NCBI RefSeq assembly: GCF_902459655.1
Contig: NZ_CABPSB010000034.1
Span: 1 to 39,961, forward strand
Length of the DNA: 39,961 bases
From: Pandoraea anhela
GTDB lineage: Bacteria > Pseudomonadota > Gammaproteobacteria > Burkholderiales > Burkholderiaceae
Reading direction: 5' to 3'
Shown piece by piece: positions 32,364 to 39,961 of the stretch. The number at the start of each line of letters is the position of its first letter. Within the stretch, counting starts at the first letter, position 1. The position numbers and the translations under genes are program-made. Under the pieces are notes generated by a model. That model did no database searches, was not told the DNA's origin, and saw only the letters and a list, made by a program, of their open reading frames with translations.

Positions 32364-32406
32364 ATCGTCAGCTTGCTGTGTTGCCGGCTCGCTGCGAAGA
32401 AGTGAG

Positions 32407-32435
32407 ATTATGCGGAGGTCACGCGGGAGTGTCAA
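32407..32435 (-). promoter_or_regulatory. tRNA-Leu promoter, copy B
   Basis: TTGACA (32430-32435), a 17-bp spacer and CATAAT (32407-32412) on the minus strand. The two boxes equal those of copy A although the spacer sequence between them differs. Confidence 0.88.
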
Positions 32436-32643
32436 CAAATTTGTGCAAAAAATTTTCTTTTCCCTCGCGCACCCCGACCGCCACGCTCAAATTCCGCACA
32501 GGTGGCAGTTTTCATGAGGTTTGCCGTATGATTGTCCCTGACTGCAAGACGCCGCTCCGCGCGCATCTTGCCACTCCACGGACCGTCGGGCGCATGGTGC
32601 GCCACTCGGCCGGACTCAACCGGCACAGTAACGCTACCGACCT

Positions 32644-35199
32644 TTGAGCAAATATCCCTATCCGATCCCGAGCCGCGAAGAAATCCTCGGTGTCCTGCGC
32701 ACCGCCGACTCCGCGCTGTCCGCCAACGATATCGCCGAAGCCCTCGCCATCAAAAAGCAGGAGCGTGAAGGCTTCTTCAAGCGCCTCGCCGCGATGGAGC
32801 GCGATGACCAGATCCGCCTCGACCGCCGCGGATATTACCAACTGACCCACCCCTCGAATTTCATCGCGGGCCGTGTCATCGGCCACCGCGACGGCTACGG
32901 CTTTGCCGTGCGCGACGACGACGGCGATGACCTCTTCCTCCCGAACGAGGAGATGAAGAAGGTCATGCACAACGATCGCGTGCTCCTGCGTATCGCCGGC
33001 TACGACCGCCGCGGTCGTCCGGAAGGCCATATCGTCGAGGTCGTCAGCCGCGCCAATACCCACGTTATCGGCCGTCTCCTCAACGAGAACGGCGTCATGA
33101 TCGTCGCGCCCGAAGACAAACGCATCGGCCACGACATTCTCATCCCGCCTCGCGCGCAAGGGAAAGCCAAGGTCGGGCAGGTCGTCTCCGTCGAACTCAC
33201 CGATTACCCCAGCCGCTACAGCCAGCCCATCGGCCGCGTCTCGGAAGTCCTCGGCGATATCGACGACCCCGGCATGGAAATCGAGATCGCCGTGCGCAAA
33301 TACGGCGTGCCGCATCAGTTCTCCGCCGAAGCGCTCGCCGCCGCCGGCGCACTCCCCGACGAAGTCCGCGCCCCCGACCTGCGCCATCGTATCGATCTGC
33401 GCGACGTCCCGCTCGTGACCATCGACGGGGAAGACGCCCGCGACTTCGACGACGCCGTCTACTGCGAACCCGCCAAGGTCGGCCGCAGCAACGGCTACCG
33501 CCTGATCGTCGCCATTGCCGACGTGTCGCACTACGTTGCGCCCGGCGGCCCGCTCGATGCCGACGCCCTCACGCGCAGCACCTCGGTGTACTTCCCGCGA
33601 CGCGTCATTCCGATGCTCCCGGAAAAGCTCTCGAACGGCCTGTGCTCGCTGAACCCCGACGTCGATCGCTGTGTCCTCGTGTGCGACGCCCTTATCGCGC
33701 CGAACGGCGAAGTAAAGGCCTATCAGTTCTACCCGGCGGTCATCCACTCCGCCGCTCGCCTGACGTACACGGAAGTCGCGGCCGTGCTCGGCAACACCAA
33801 GGGCGCTGAGGCGCAACGTCGCGCCACCTTGCTGCCGCACCTCCAGAATCTGTACGACCTGTACAAGGTGCTCGCCAAGGCGCGCAAGTCGCGCGGCGCC
33901 ATCGAGTTCGATTCGACAGAGACGTACATTGTCTGTAACGCCCAGGGCAAGATCGAACAGATCCTGCCGCGCACGCGTAACGACGCGCACCGTCTCATCG
34001 AGGAATGCATGCTCACGGCCAACGTGTGCGCCGCCGACTTCCTCAAGCGTCACAAGCAACCCGGCCTCTACCGCATCCACGCCGGCCCCTCGGGCGAGCG
34101 TCTGCAGGTGCTGCGCACCTTCCTCAAAACGCTCGGGCTCTCGCTCGGCGGCGGGGACGAACCGGCCACGTCCGATTATTCGGAACTGATGACGCAGATC
34201 GAGTCGCGCCCCGATGCCCCCATGCTCCAGACGATGCTGCTGCGCTCGATGCAGCAAGCCGTCTACAGTCCGGACAACATCGGCCACTTCGGTCTCGCCT
34301 ATCCGGCCTACACGCACTTCACGAGTCCGATTCGCCGCTATCCCGACCTGCTCACGCATCGCGCGATCAAGGCGATTCTCGCGGGCAAGAAGTACGAGCC
34401 GGAAATTCCCGATGGCGTCGAACTGACCACGGGCCTCTCGCCTCACGCCCGCAAGCTTCAGAAGGACGACGACGCGGCAAAGCAAAAGAAGTCGCCGGCC
34501 GCGAGAAAGCGCGACGCGATCTGGGACGAACTCGGCCTGCATTGTTCCGCCAACGAACGGCGCGCCGACGAAGCGTCCCGCGACGTGGAAGCCTGGCTCA
34601 AGTGCTACTTCATGCGCGACAAGCTCGGCGAAGAGTATGGCGGTACGGTGAGCGCCGTCACGTCATTCGGTGTTTTCGTGCAACTCGACGACCTCTTCAT
34701 CGAGGGCCTCGTGCACGTGACGGAACTCGGCAGCGATTACTTCCAGTTCGATGAAGTGCGCCACGAACTGCGCGGTGAGCGCACCGGCATTCGTTACCGT
34801 CTGACCGATCGCGTGCGCGTGCAGGTGAGCCGCGTGGATCTGGACGCCCGCAAGATCGACTTCCGTCTCGTGCGCGAACCGAACGCCCGCTCGCTGGCGA
34901 AGACGTCCGGACGCAGCGAGCGTGGTGGCGCACCTGCGCCGTCGCCGGCGGCCGGCACGCCCGGCGTGGCCGGCTCGGCGAGCCCCGGCCCGACGATTCG
35001 CCAATTGCCCAAGGGCGGCGCGCTGCTCAACGGTGTGCAACCGGCCCCGGCCGGCAAGCGCGCGGCCAAGCCGAAGTCTGCGAAGGTGAAAGCGGCCCGC
35101 GCCGAACGCGGTGCTGCGCCCGCCAAGCGCTCCGGCGGGAAAGCGCCGGCGAAACGTCCGGGCGGCCCCGGCGGTCCGGCGAAGAAACCGCGCCGGTAA
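32644..35199 (+). CDS. rnr: Ribonuclease R
   Basis: This is a 3'-5' processive exoribonuclease able to degrade structured RNA. It has 851 residues: an N-terminal winged helix (about 10-70), cold-shock domains (about 75-230), an RNB catalytic domain starting IDGEDARDFDDAVY with Asp261, Asp267, Asp269 and Asp270 in the spacing of the E. coli active site, and an S1 domain (about 660-745, GGTVSAVTSFGVFVQL). The last 100 residues form a low-complexity basic tail (AAKPKSAKVKAARAER, then APAKR repeats) longer than in E. coli (813 residues). The start is probably TTG at 32644 (MSKYPYPIPSREE); no good Shine-Dalgarno is seen. rlmB follows, as in many proteobacteria. Confidence 0.96.
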   Translation: MSKYPYPIPSREEILGVLRTADSALSANDIAEALAIKKQEREGFFKRLAAMERDDQIRLDRRGYYQLTHPSNFIAGRVIGHRDGYGFAVRDDDGDDLFLPNEEMKKVMHNDRVLLRIAGYDRRGRPEGHIVEVVSRANTHVIGRLLNENGVMIVAPEDKRIGHDILIPPRAQGKAKVGQVVSVELTDYPSRYSQPIGRVSEVLGDIDDPGMEIEIAVRKYGVPHQFSAEALAAAGALPDEVRAPDLRHRIDLRDVPLVTIDGEDARDFDDAVYCEPAKVGRSNGYRLIVAIADVSHYVAPGGPLDADALTRSTSVYFPRRVIPMLPEKLSNGLCSLNPDVDRCVLVCDALIAPNGEVKAYQFYPAVIHSAARLTYTEVAAVLGNTKGAEAQRRATLLPHLQNLYDLYKVLAKARKSRGAIEFDSTETYIVCNAQGKIEQILPRTRNDAHRLIEECMLTANVCAADFLKRHKQPGLYRIHAGPSGERLQVLRTFLKTLGLSLGGGDEPATSDYSELMTQIESRPDAPMLQTMLLRSMQQAVYSPDNIGHFGLAYPAYTHFTSPIRRYPDLLTHRAIKAILAGKKYEPEIPDGVELTTGLSPHARKLQKDDDAAKQKKSPAARKRDAIWDELGLHCSANERRADEASRDVEAWLKCYFMRDKLGEEYGGTVSAVTSFGVFVQLDDLFIEGLVHVTELGSDYFQFDEVRHELRGERTGIRYRLTDRVRVQVSRVDLDARKIDFRLVREPNARSLAKTSGRSERGGAPAPSPAAGTPGVAGSASPGPTIRQLPKGGALLNGVQPAPAGKRAAKPKSAKVKAARAERGAAPAKRSGGKAPAKRPGGPGGPAKKPRR

Positions 35200-35315
35200 C
35201 GGCAACGACGCGTTGGCGACGATCGGTGCCCCCGAACATCGCAGCGCGACGAGCGGTTTGCAGTAATATGGGCGCCTTTGCCGTCAATGACCGGCATTCG
35301 GTACCCGCGATGAAT

Positions 35316-35353
35316 GGCGGCGGCGGTGGCCCTTGCGGGCTCCCGCCGCCGCC
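35316..35353 (+). other. GC-rich hairpin in the rnr-rlmB gap
   Basis: An 11-bp perfect GGC-repeat stem (35316-35326 with 35343-35353) with an inner GCCC/GGGC stem and TTGC loop. There is no T run, so a Rho-independent role is doubtful. The 380-bp gap 35200-35579 also contains a 15-bp tandem doubling and no gene I can support. Confidence 0.6.
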
Positions 35354-35460
35354 GTGCTTTGGGCGACGGGCGTTGTGAGCGATCGTCGTGAGAGATCGCC
35401 GTGATCCTGCCGAGGGATCGCTGTCGAGCCGCCACCGAACGGACGCCGGGCTGCTTCGGA

Positions 35461-35490
35461 CACGCTTTCGGTCCGCACGCTTTCGGTCCG
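35461..35490. repeat. 15-bp tandem duplication
   Basis: CACGCTTTCGGTCCG is present twice in tandem without mismatch, about 90 bp before the rlmB start codon. Confidence 0.85.
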
Positions 35491-35579
35491 GCTTCGTGCC
35501 GATGCCTGATCGCCATGCGCCGTTGGTCCGGCCCATGCCCGTCTTGCCCCGACGGCACACGCTATTTTGAGGATGCGAA

Positions 35580-36353
35580 ATGAGTAAATTGAAAATGCTG
35601 TTCGGCTTTCATGCCGTGACCGCCCGCCTGCGTCACGATGCGACGAGCATCGAAGAGATCTATTACGACCCGAGCCGGCGCGACCGCCGCATGACGGACT
35701 TCCTCAAGGCAGTGGAGTCGTTCAAGAACGCACCGGGCGTCAAGATCAAGGTGATTCAGGCCGACGGCAAGCGTCTTGACGGGATGGCCGGATCGTCGCG
35801 TCACCAGGGGGTGGTGGCACAGGCGCAGGAAGTGTCGCTGGCGCTCAACCTCGACGAGTTGCTCGACGGCATTTCGGGCGATCCGCTGTTGCTCGTGCTC
35901 GACGGCGTGACCGACCCGCACAACCTCGGCGCTTGCCTGCGTGTGGCAGACGGCGCAGGCGCCCACGCCGTGATCGCGCCGAAAGACCGTGCCGTCGGCC
36001 TGAATGCGACCGTCGCCAAGGTCGCCAGCGGCGCGGCCGAGACGGTGCCGTACATCATGGTGACGAATCTCGCGCGCACGCTTCGCGATCTCAAGGATCG
36101 CGGTATCTGGGTTGTGGGCACGTCCGACGACGCACCCGCCGACATCTACGGCACGAAGCTCACCGGCCCGATGGCGATCGTCATGGGCGCGGAAGGCGAG
36201 GGGATGCGCCGGCTCGTCGGCGAGACCTGCGATGAACGCATGAGCATCCCGATGGCCGGTGGCTGCGAAAGCCTGAACGTCTCCGTGGCGAGCGCCGTTT
36301 GTCTGTACGAGGCTGTGCGTCAGCGCACCGCGGCAGCGAAGGGCGGCAAGTAG
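35580..36353 (+). CDS. rlmB: 23S rRNA (guanosine-2251-2'-O)-methyltransferase
   Basis: This is a SPOUT-class methyltransferase that modifies G2251 in the ribosomal P loop. It has 257 residues (E. coli 243). An N-terminal substrate-binding domain starts [14 protein letters not shown]. The C-terminal trefoil-knot domain carries the three SPOUT motifs: [23 protein letters not shown] and [22 protein letters not shown] eight bases before the ATG supports the start. It lies downstream of rnr, as in E. coli, but with a long gap of 380 bp that probably contains its own promoter. Confidence 0.96.
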   Translation: MSKLKMLFGFHAVTARLRHDATSIEEIYYDPSRRDRRMTDFLKAVESFKNAPGVKIKVIQADGKRLDGMAGSSRHQGVVAQAQEVSLALNLDELLDGISGDPLLLVLDGVTDPHNLGACLRVADGAGAHAVIAPKDRAVGLNATVAKVASGAAETVPYIMVTNLARTLRDLKDRGIWVVGTSDDAPADIYGTKLTGPMAIVMGAEGEGMRRLVGETCDERMSIPMAGGCESLNVSVASAVCLYEAVRQRTAAAKGGK

Positions 36354-36357
36354 ACGG

Positions 36358-36388
36358 CCGAAGCGATCGCCCACGGCGATCCCTTCGG
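36358..36388. terminator. Possible hairpin terminator between convergent genes
   Basis: Two stems (CCGAAG/CTTCGG and ATCGCC/GGCGAT with a 2x2 internal loop) lie directly after the rlmB stop codon. The lack of a T run makes this tentative. Confidence 0.4.
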
Positions 36389-36409
36389 TGGCCGCCTTCG
36401 CCGCCGGAC

Positions 36410-39400
36410 TCACTTGAACGCCGATGGTCCCCAGCCCTCGCTCGACCGTTGAGCGGGGTGGCCGCCGCCCACGGGACAATCGGGCACGTCGGGCAGGGTC
36501 GGTATCGCATCGAAGCCCGGGCCCAGCACTTCGTTCAGCACGGCGTCGACCTCCGCCGAGGTCACGGAGCAGAGCGACGACAACGAATTCGTCGAGGCAG
36601 CGCGGGGGAGCCTCGATCGGCTCAGGGCGCTGCCTTGCTGCGTTCGCGGTTCGCGCGACGGCTTTTGCTGATGTCGCGACGCGACGCTTTTGATGGCCTT
36701 CTCCGCGTTGCGCAGCGTATTGCTCGTGTCGCTGGCGATCCGCCAGAATATGCCGGCCTTGTTCAACGCGGCCTGATTACGCGAGGCCGCTTCCCTGCGC
36801 GCCATTTCCTGCGACGCTTGGAACGCGTGATCGATGGCCTCGCGACGGCTCGCGTCATGCGTCGCCTGCGTGCCGAAGGCGGCAACCGTGAGCGCGATGG
36901 CCGGTGGCGATGAGAACGCTCGGCGGATGGCCTCGCGCTGGCCTGCCTCGCGAATCGCCTGAGCCTGGAAGGCCGCATCTCTGAGCGTCGATGCCTGAGA
37001 CGTGGGCAACGCGCAATCTTCGGCCTCGCGGCGACCAGTTTGCCCGGCATGCGTCGTGACAGTCATGGCAGCCGCGGCAGTCGCGGCGGCGACATGACGC
37101 TGATGCTTGAGCATCGCGGCATTGTTCGACGCGTCCTCGCTCCCGTGGGCGATCAGCGACTGTGCCGAACGATCGAGCGTCTTGCCGTTCGATCGAATAA
37201 GCCCGGTGTATTCGGCCATGGCGTCGCGGCGTATTTGCAAACGCTTGCTCACCACCTCGTTTTGCGTGGCGTCGGGATGATCGCGCAGGAATTTCGCGAA
37301 GTTGTCCCGCGCGTTTTCGACGATGTGATCGCGGCGAGGTTTGCGCGCGGCGGCTATCTCACGTCCGATTTGCGGCCCGACTTTGCTGAGGACGGATTGC
37401 ATCACCCGGGAAGGGGGGCTGTCGCTGGGAAGCACCTTTTGCCAGGCATTTTCCACGGCGGAGAAAACCAGCCCCCGATAGCTTCGTTGCTCACTGAGGG
37501 GAATCGTCGGCATATCCCTGAGCAACTCGGCGCCGAGATTGTTCGTCGCCATGGCGATGAACGCTTCTGTGCTGAGGTCCATGCGAAGCGTGTCGAGGAT
37601 ACTGCCAAGTGCCTCGTGCTGCACGGCGTGGCGCATGCGGTCTTTTCTCGTGAGCTTGTCTCGTAGCTGGAAATCGTGATTGTGGATGCTCTCGAAATAG
37701 TTGGCACTCGCATTTAACGACGCCGTGGGACACGCATACTGTTTGCTTTCGAGTTCGATCTTGAGGATGGCGGCGTAGGGCGCCCCTCGTTTCAAGTGCC
37801 GGTTCAGTTCCCTCAGGAAGCCGTCGCGGCGCGAGGTTTTCGACGTGATCAGTGTGCTTCGTATGCTGGAGAGAAGCGCGTGCTGATCGGAGAATTCGTC
37901 GAGCAGACCCATCATGGCGCGCCCCAGCGGCAAGTCGTATCCGGCTTCTCTGCCGAGCATGGATGTGAGGTGCTGACCCTCCCTGGACTTCAGCATGTTC
38001 CACACGGCGAGTTGCTCCACCACGCCATCGCTCATGAGGACAGCGAGCAGTCGGAGGTAGTTGGTCGTGGTTTTTCTGAATAACGCTGCCGTGGTCTTCG
38101 TGTCGCTGTTGAGAAACTGAATGCCTTTGGCCAGCGTCGTGACGATTTCCGGTTCCAGCAATTTTCGCGAAATCAACTTCAGGCTCGCGGATTGTCCGAG
38201 CATGAGCTTGTCCCGCAACTCGTTGGTCACGACCGCTAACGCCTGAAGCCCGCGGATCGGGGAAAGCGGGCTGTTGGCGACGCGCACGCCGGAATCTCTC
38301 AGAAAGACGAAGTCGATGGCACGATCCGTGATGGCGCGTAGCGGCAACAGAAAGTTGGCGCTCGAGTTTTCCACGTCGACCAGACGGTTGACGTGCAGGC
38401 GCGTGCAAATCTTGCTGTTTTCGATGTCTCGCCGGATGGCGGCGGCAATTACCTCTTCCGCGCTTTTGGTCGCCGGCGCGAGGGTGTGCGCCGTCTCGGG
38501 GGCTCGGGCGAACGCGGAGCGCCCTGCCGCTTCGGGATATAGCCTGGAATACCGGCGCCGGGCGTTGACGATCGTGAGCTCGCCGAGGCGGACCGTATCT
38601 CCGGACCCCACCCGTCGGTCGATGTGCAATTGCGGCGCACTCGCGCGATGCGGGTCGACGTCCTGCGCAAAGTAGACGAATGTGGTGGTCTCGGTGCAAA
38701 ACACCACGACCATGAGGTTATCGATCTGAAGGCGGGATTGCATTTCGATCACCCCCGACGGCGTTGCGATGTTCCACTTGCCGTCGGTTTGAAACACGGC
38801 CTCCTCCCCCAGCAGCGCTTGATAGAGCTTCGGAACGATCTCGCGCGTGTGCGGTGCGACGCTCGGGTATGCCTCCGGCACGGGGGGATCGATGCCGAGT
38901 TCATCCAGGCCGAGGTCGTCCATGTCGATCGTTACCTTTTCGACCGGTTGCAGGTCGGGAGCGTTTAGATCGAGCGCCTTTCTGTTGGCAATCACGGTCG
39001 GATAGAAGCTGCGCGGACAACTCATCGCCGCGAAATCGGTCGGGTAGCCGGAAATATACGGCGTCGAGAATTCGCGGGCCGTCGTGGCATGGACGCCGAT
39101 GCCGCCGATACGGGTTTGCGTCAGGAACGTTCGTATGTCGGACGCCAGTTGCAAAAGCGCCTCGGGTTCGAGGTGGTCGGGGGGCTGGCTCGCTTCGTTC
39201 GGCAGAATTTCCGTTGCAGCCATTGACGCAATGGAAGGAACCGAAGGAGGGGAATCGAGCGTCGTCGACGTCAATGCGGTCAGTTCGGAAGCCAGGGAGG
39301 GACTGCGGTCGGGCGATGGCGTTCGTGCTTGCGCGTGAGTCGTTGGCGGCGCTGGCGGATGGTGTCCTTCTGGCTTGACGTTCACGCAGTAGTGCAATGT

Positions 39401-39772
39401 CATCTTTTCGCCCGACGCCGTACCCGCCGACCTCGAAAACTCTCGGATGCCGTGTCGAAGCCCCGTGTCGGCATACGTCGATGTCAGCGTTGCGCTGCGA
39501 TGGCTGGCATGGGCGCTTCGCCGAACCAGATCGGGCAGCGAGGGCGACTGGGATATCGGTCTGAGCGATATCGCCGACCAATGCTCGCGCAGCGGCCTGG
39601 ACGGTGACTCGTGGAGGAATTCACAACTCTTGCTCCATTGGCGTTTCGGCTTGTAGGGCTCGCGAGTTTCGCGAGTTTCGTGAGATTCGTGAGATTCGTG
39701 AGATTCGTGAGGGGCGGCGTGCTGTGTCGACGGGGCAAGGGGGGCGGCAGAGGTCGATGTCGAATGGATCAT
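36410..39772 (-). CDS. Large orphan protein, candidate secreted effector
   Basis: This is a 1120-residue protein that I do not recognise. Residues 1-170 are Ser/Thr/Pro/His-rich and probably disordered, including a tandem ESH ESH ESH ETR ETR stretch (about 25-40). Residues about 190-860 are folded, mixed beta then mainly alpha-helical, without transmembrane segments. Residues about 870-1030 are helical, with repeated REA motifs (AGQREAIRRAF, ASRREAIDHAF), and the tail is again Ser/Pro-rich. There is no Sec signal. Disordered polar N-termini and long helical bodies are common in type III effectors, but no motif proves it. The gene is slightly less GC-rich than its neighbours and sits beside an IS end. 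The start at 39772 has a weak GGAA; 39793 is also possible. Confidence 0.75.
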   Translation of the reverse strand: MIHSTSTSAAPLAPSTQHAAPHESHESHESHETRETREPYKPKRQWSKSCEFLHESPSRPLREHWSAISLRPISQSPSLPDLVRRSAHASHRSATLTSTYADTGLRHGIREFSRSAGTASGEKMTLHYCVNVKPEGHHPPAPPTTHAQARTPSPDRSPSLASELTALTSTTLDSPPSVPSIASMAATEILPNEASQPPDHLEPEALLQLASDIRTFLTQTRIGGIGVHATTAREFSTPYISGYPTDFAAMSCPRSFYPTVIANRKALDLNAPDLQPVEKVTIDMDDLGLDELGIDPPVPEAYPSVAPHTREIVPKLYQALLGEEAVFQTDGKWNIATPSGVIEMQSRLQIDNLMVVVFCTETTTFVYFAQDVDPHRASAPQLHIDRRVGSGDTVRLGELTIVNARRRYSRLYPEAAGRSAFARAPETAHTLAPATKSAEEVIAAAIRRDIENSKICTRLHVNRLVDVENSSANFLLPLRAITDRAIDFVFLRDSGVRVANSPLSPIRGLQALAVVTNELRDKLMLGQSASLKLISRKLLEPEIVTTLAKGIQFLNSDTKTTAALFRKTTTNYLRLLAVLMSDGVVEQLAVWNMLKSREGQHLTSMLGREAGYDLPLGRAMMGLLDEFSDQHALLSSIRSTLITSKTSRRDGFLRELNRHLKRGAPYAAILKIELESKQYACPTASLNASANYFESIHNHDFQLRDKLTRKDRMRHAVQHEALGSILDTLRMDLSTEAFIAMATNNLGAELLRDMPTIPLSEQRSYRGLVFSAVENAWQKVLPSDSPPSRVMQSVLSKVGPQIGREIAAARKPRRDHIVENARDNFAKFLRDHPDATQNEVVSKRLQIRRDAMAEYTGLIRSNGKTLDRSAQSLIAHGSEDASNNAAMLKHQRHVAAATAAAAMTVTTHAGQTGRREAEDCALPTSQASTLRDAAFQAQAIREAGQREAIRRAFSSPPAIALTVAAFGTQATHDASRREAIDHAFQASQEMARREAASRNQAALNKAGIFWRIASDTSNTLRNAEKAIKSVASRHQQKPSREPRTQQGSALSRSRLPRAASTNSLSSLCSVTSAEVDAVLNEVLGPGFDAIPTLPDVPDCPVGGGHPAQRSSEGWGPSAFK
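39662..39706. repeat. 9-bp tandem repeat inside the orphan gene
   Basis: Five in-frame units: two GCGAGTTTC and three GTGAGATTC, read on the minus strand as ETR and ESH. Because the unit is nine bases, copy-number changes keep the frame. Confidence 0.9.
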
Positions 39773-39884
39773 GATGTTCCGTGCGACGCCCATACCGGTC
39801 GGCCCGACAAGTTTTGCGTCGTAAGCCGAAACAAGTACGGCGCGTCGGAGAGAGTGAGCGTGACATGAGTGTTGCGAGCGGTTC

Positions 39885-39961
39885 TGAACTGACCCCGTAA
39901 AGTTGGACGGGAAAGTTATGCGGTTAAGGGCTGGGTTCTGTACTGCACAGGACTCAGCCCA
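39885..39961 (-). mobile_element. End of an IS3-family insertion sequence (cut by window edge)
   Basis: The segment from 39885 begins TGAACTGACCCCGTAAAGTT, which has the TG end and general form of IS3-family terminal inverted repeats. The end of a transposase frame follows immediately. The other end of the element lies beyond the window. Confidence 0.75.
39916..39961 (-). CDS. IS3-family transposase OrfB, C-terminal end (partial)
   Basis: On the minus strand the frame reads GLSPVQYRTQPLTA and a TAA stop (39916-39918). The SPVQYR segment is typical of the extreme C-terminus of IS3-family OrfB, a DDE integrase-type transposase. The catalytic part lies outside the window, so integrity cannot be judged. 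Confidence 0.75.
   Translation of the reverse strand, partial: GLSPVQYRTQPLTA

Overview
The window is about 40 kb of GC-rich (roughly 62-65 % by eye), densely coded DNA from a betaproteobacterium. The glnA-ntrB-ntrC order with a sigma-54 promoter in front of glnA, a DUF4148 secreted protein, an rnr-rlmB pair, and the protein sequences themselves all point to Burkholderiaceae. A genus such as Pandoraea or Burkholderia is my inference and is not proven by the sequence. Most of the window looks like ordinary chromosome; the accessory-looking parts are the right-hand end and the interval between the two tRNA-Leu genes.

Left part (1-9.1 kb). Two identical tRNA-Lys(CTT) genes lie on the minus strand with one clear promoter and a terminator-like hairpin between them. 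Small minus-strand genes follow: a 61-residue membrane protein, a 79-residue unknown, a DUF4148 protein, a LysE/RhtB exporter and a rhodanese. The nitrogen-control block comes next: glutamine synthetase (glnA) with an upstream -24/-12 promoter and two NtrC-like dyads, a strong terminator, then the NtrB kinase and NtrC activator. A lone RfbD-like reductase closes this part.

Middle (9.2-23.4 kb). A 956-residue protein with a long pentapeptide-repeat helix (candidate secreted effector) precedes a PilZ/YcgR-type c-di-GMP protein. Then come exonuclease III and a stand-alone riboflavin synthase, two tiny unknown genes, a ChaA cation/proton antiporter, a FadR-type regulator with its own operator, an SDR plus FAH-fold hydrolase pair typical of non-phosphorylative deoxy-sugar-acid breakdown, and a second SDR. 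The translationally coupled repair/rRNA pair tag-rlmJ and the pseudouridine synthase rsuA end this part.

Right part (23.4-40 kb). A tightly overlapping five-gene minus-strand operon encodes an AhpD-like protein, an acyl-CoA-dehydrogenase-like flavoenzyme and a nitrate/sulfonate-type ABC importer. It has a recognisable promoter and an AraC-type regulator upstream; the substrate is unknown. A divergent LysR/aldo-keto reductase module is bracketed by two near-identical 255-bp direct repeats, each holding a complete tRNA-Leu(CAG) gene. The RNase R (rnr) and rlmB genes follow, then a 1120-residue unrecognised minus-strand protein, and finally the end of an IS3-family insertion sequence cut by the window edge.
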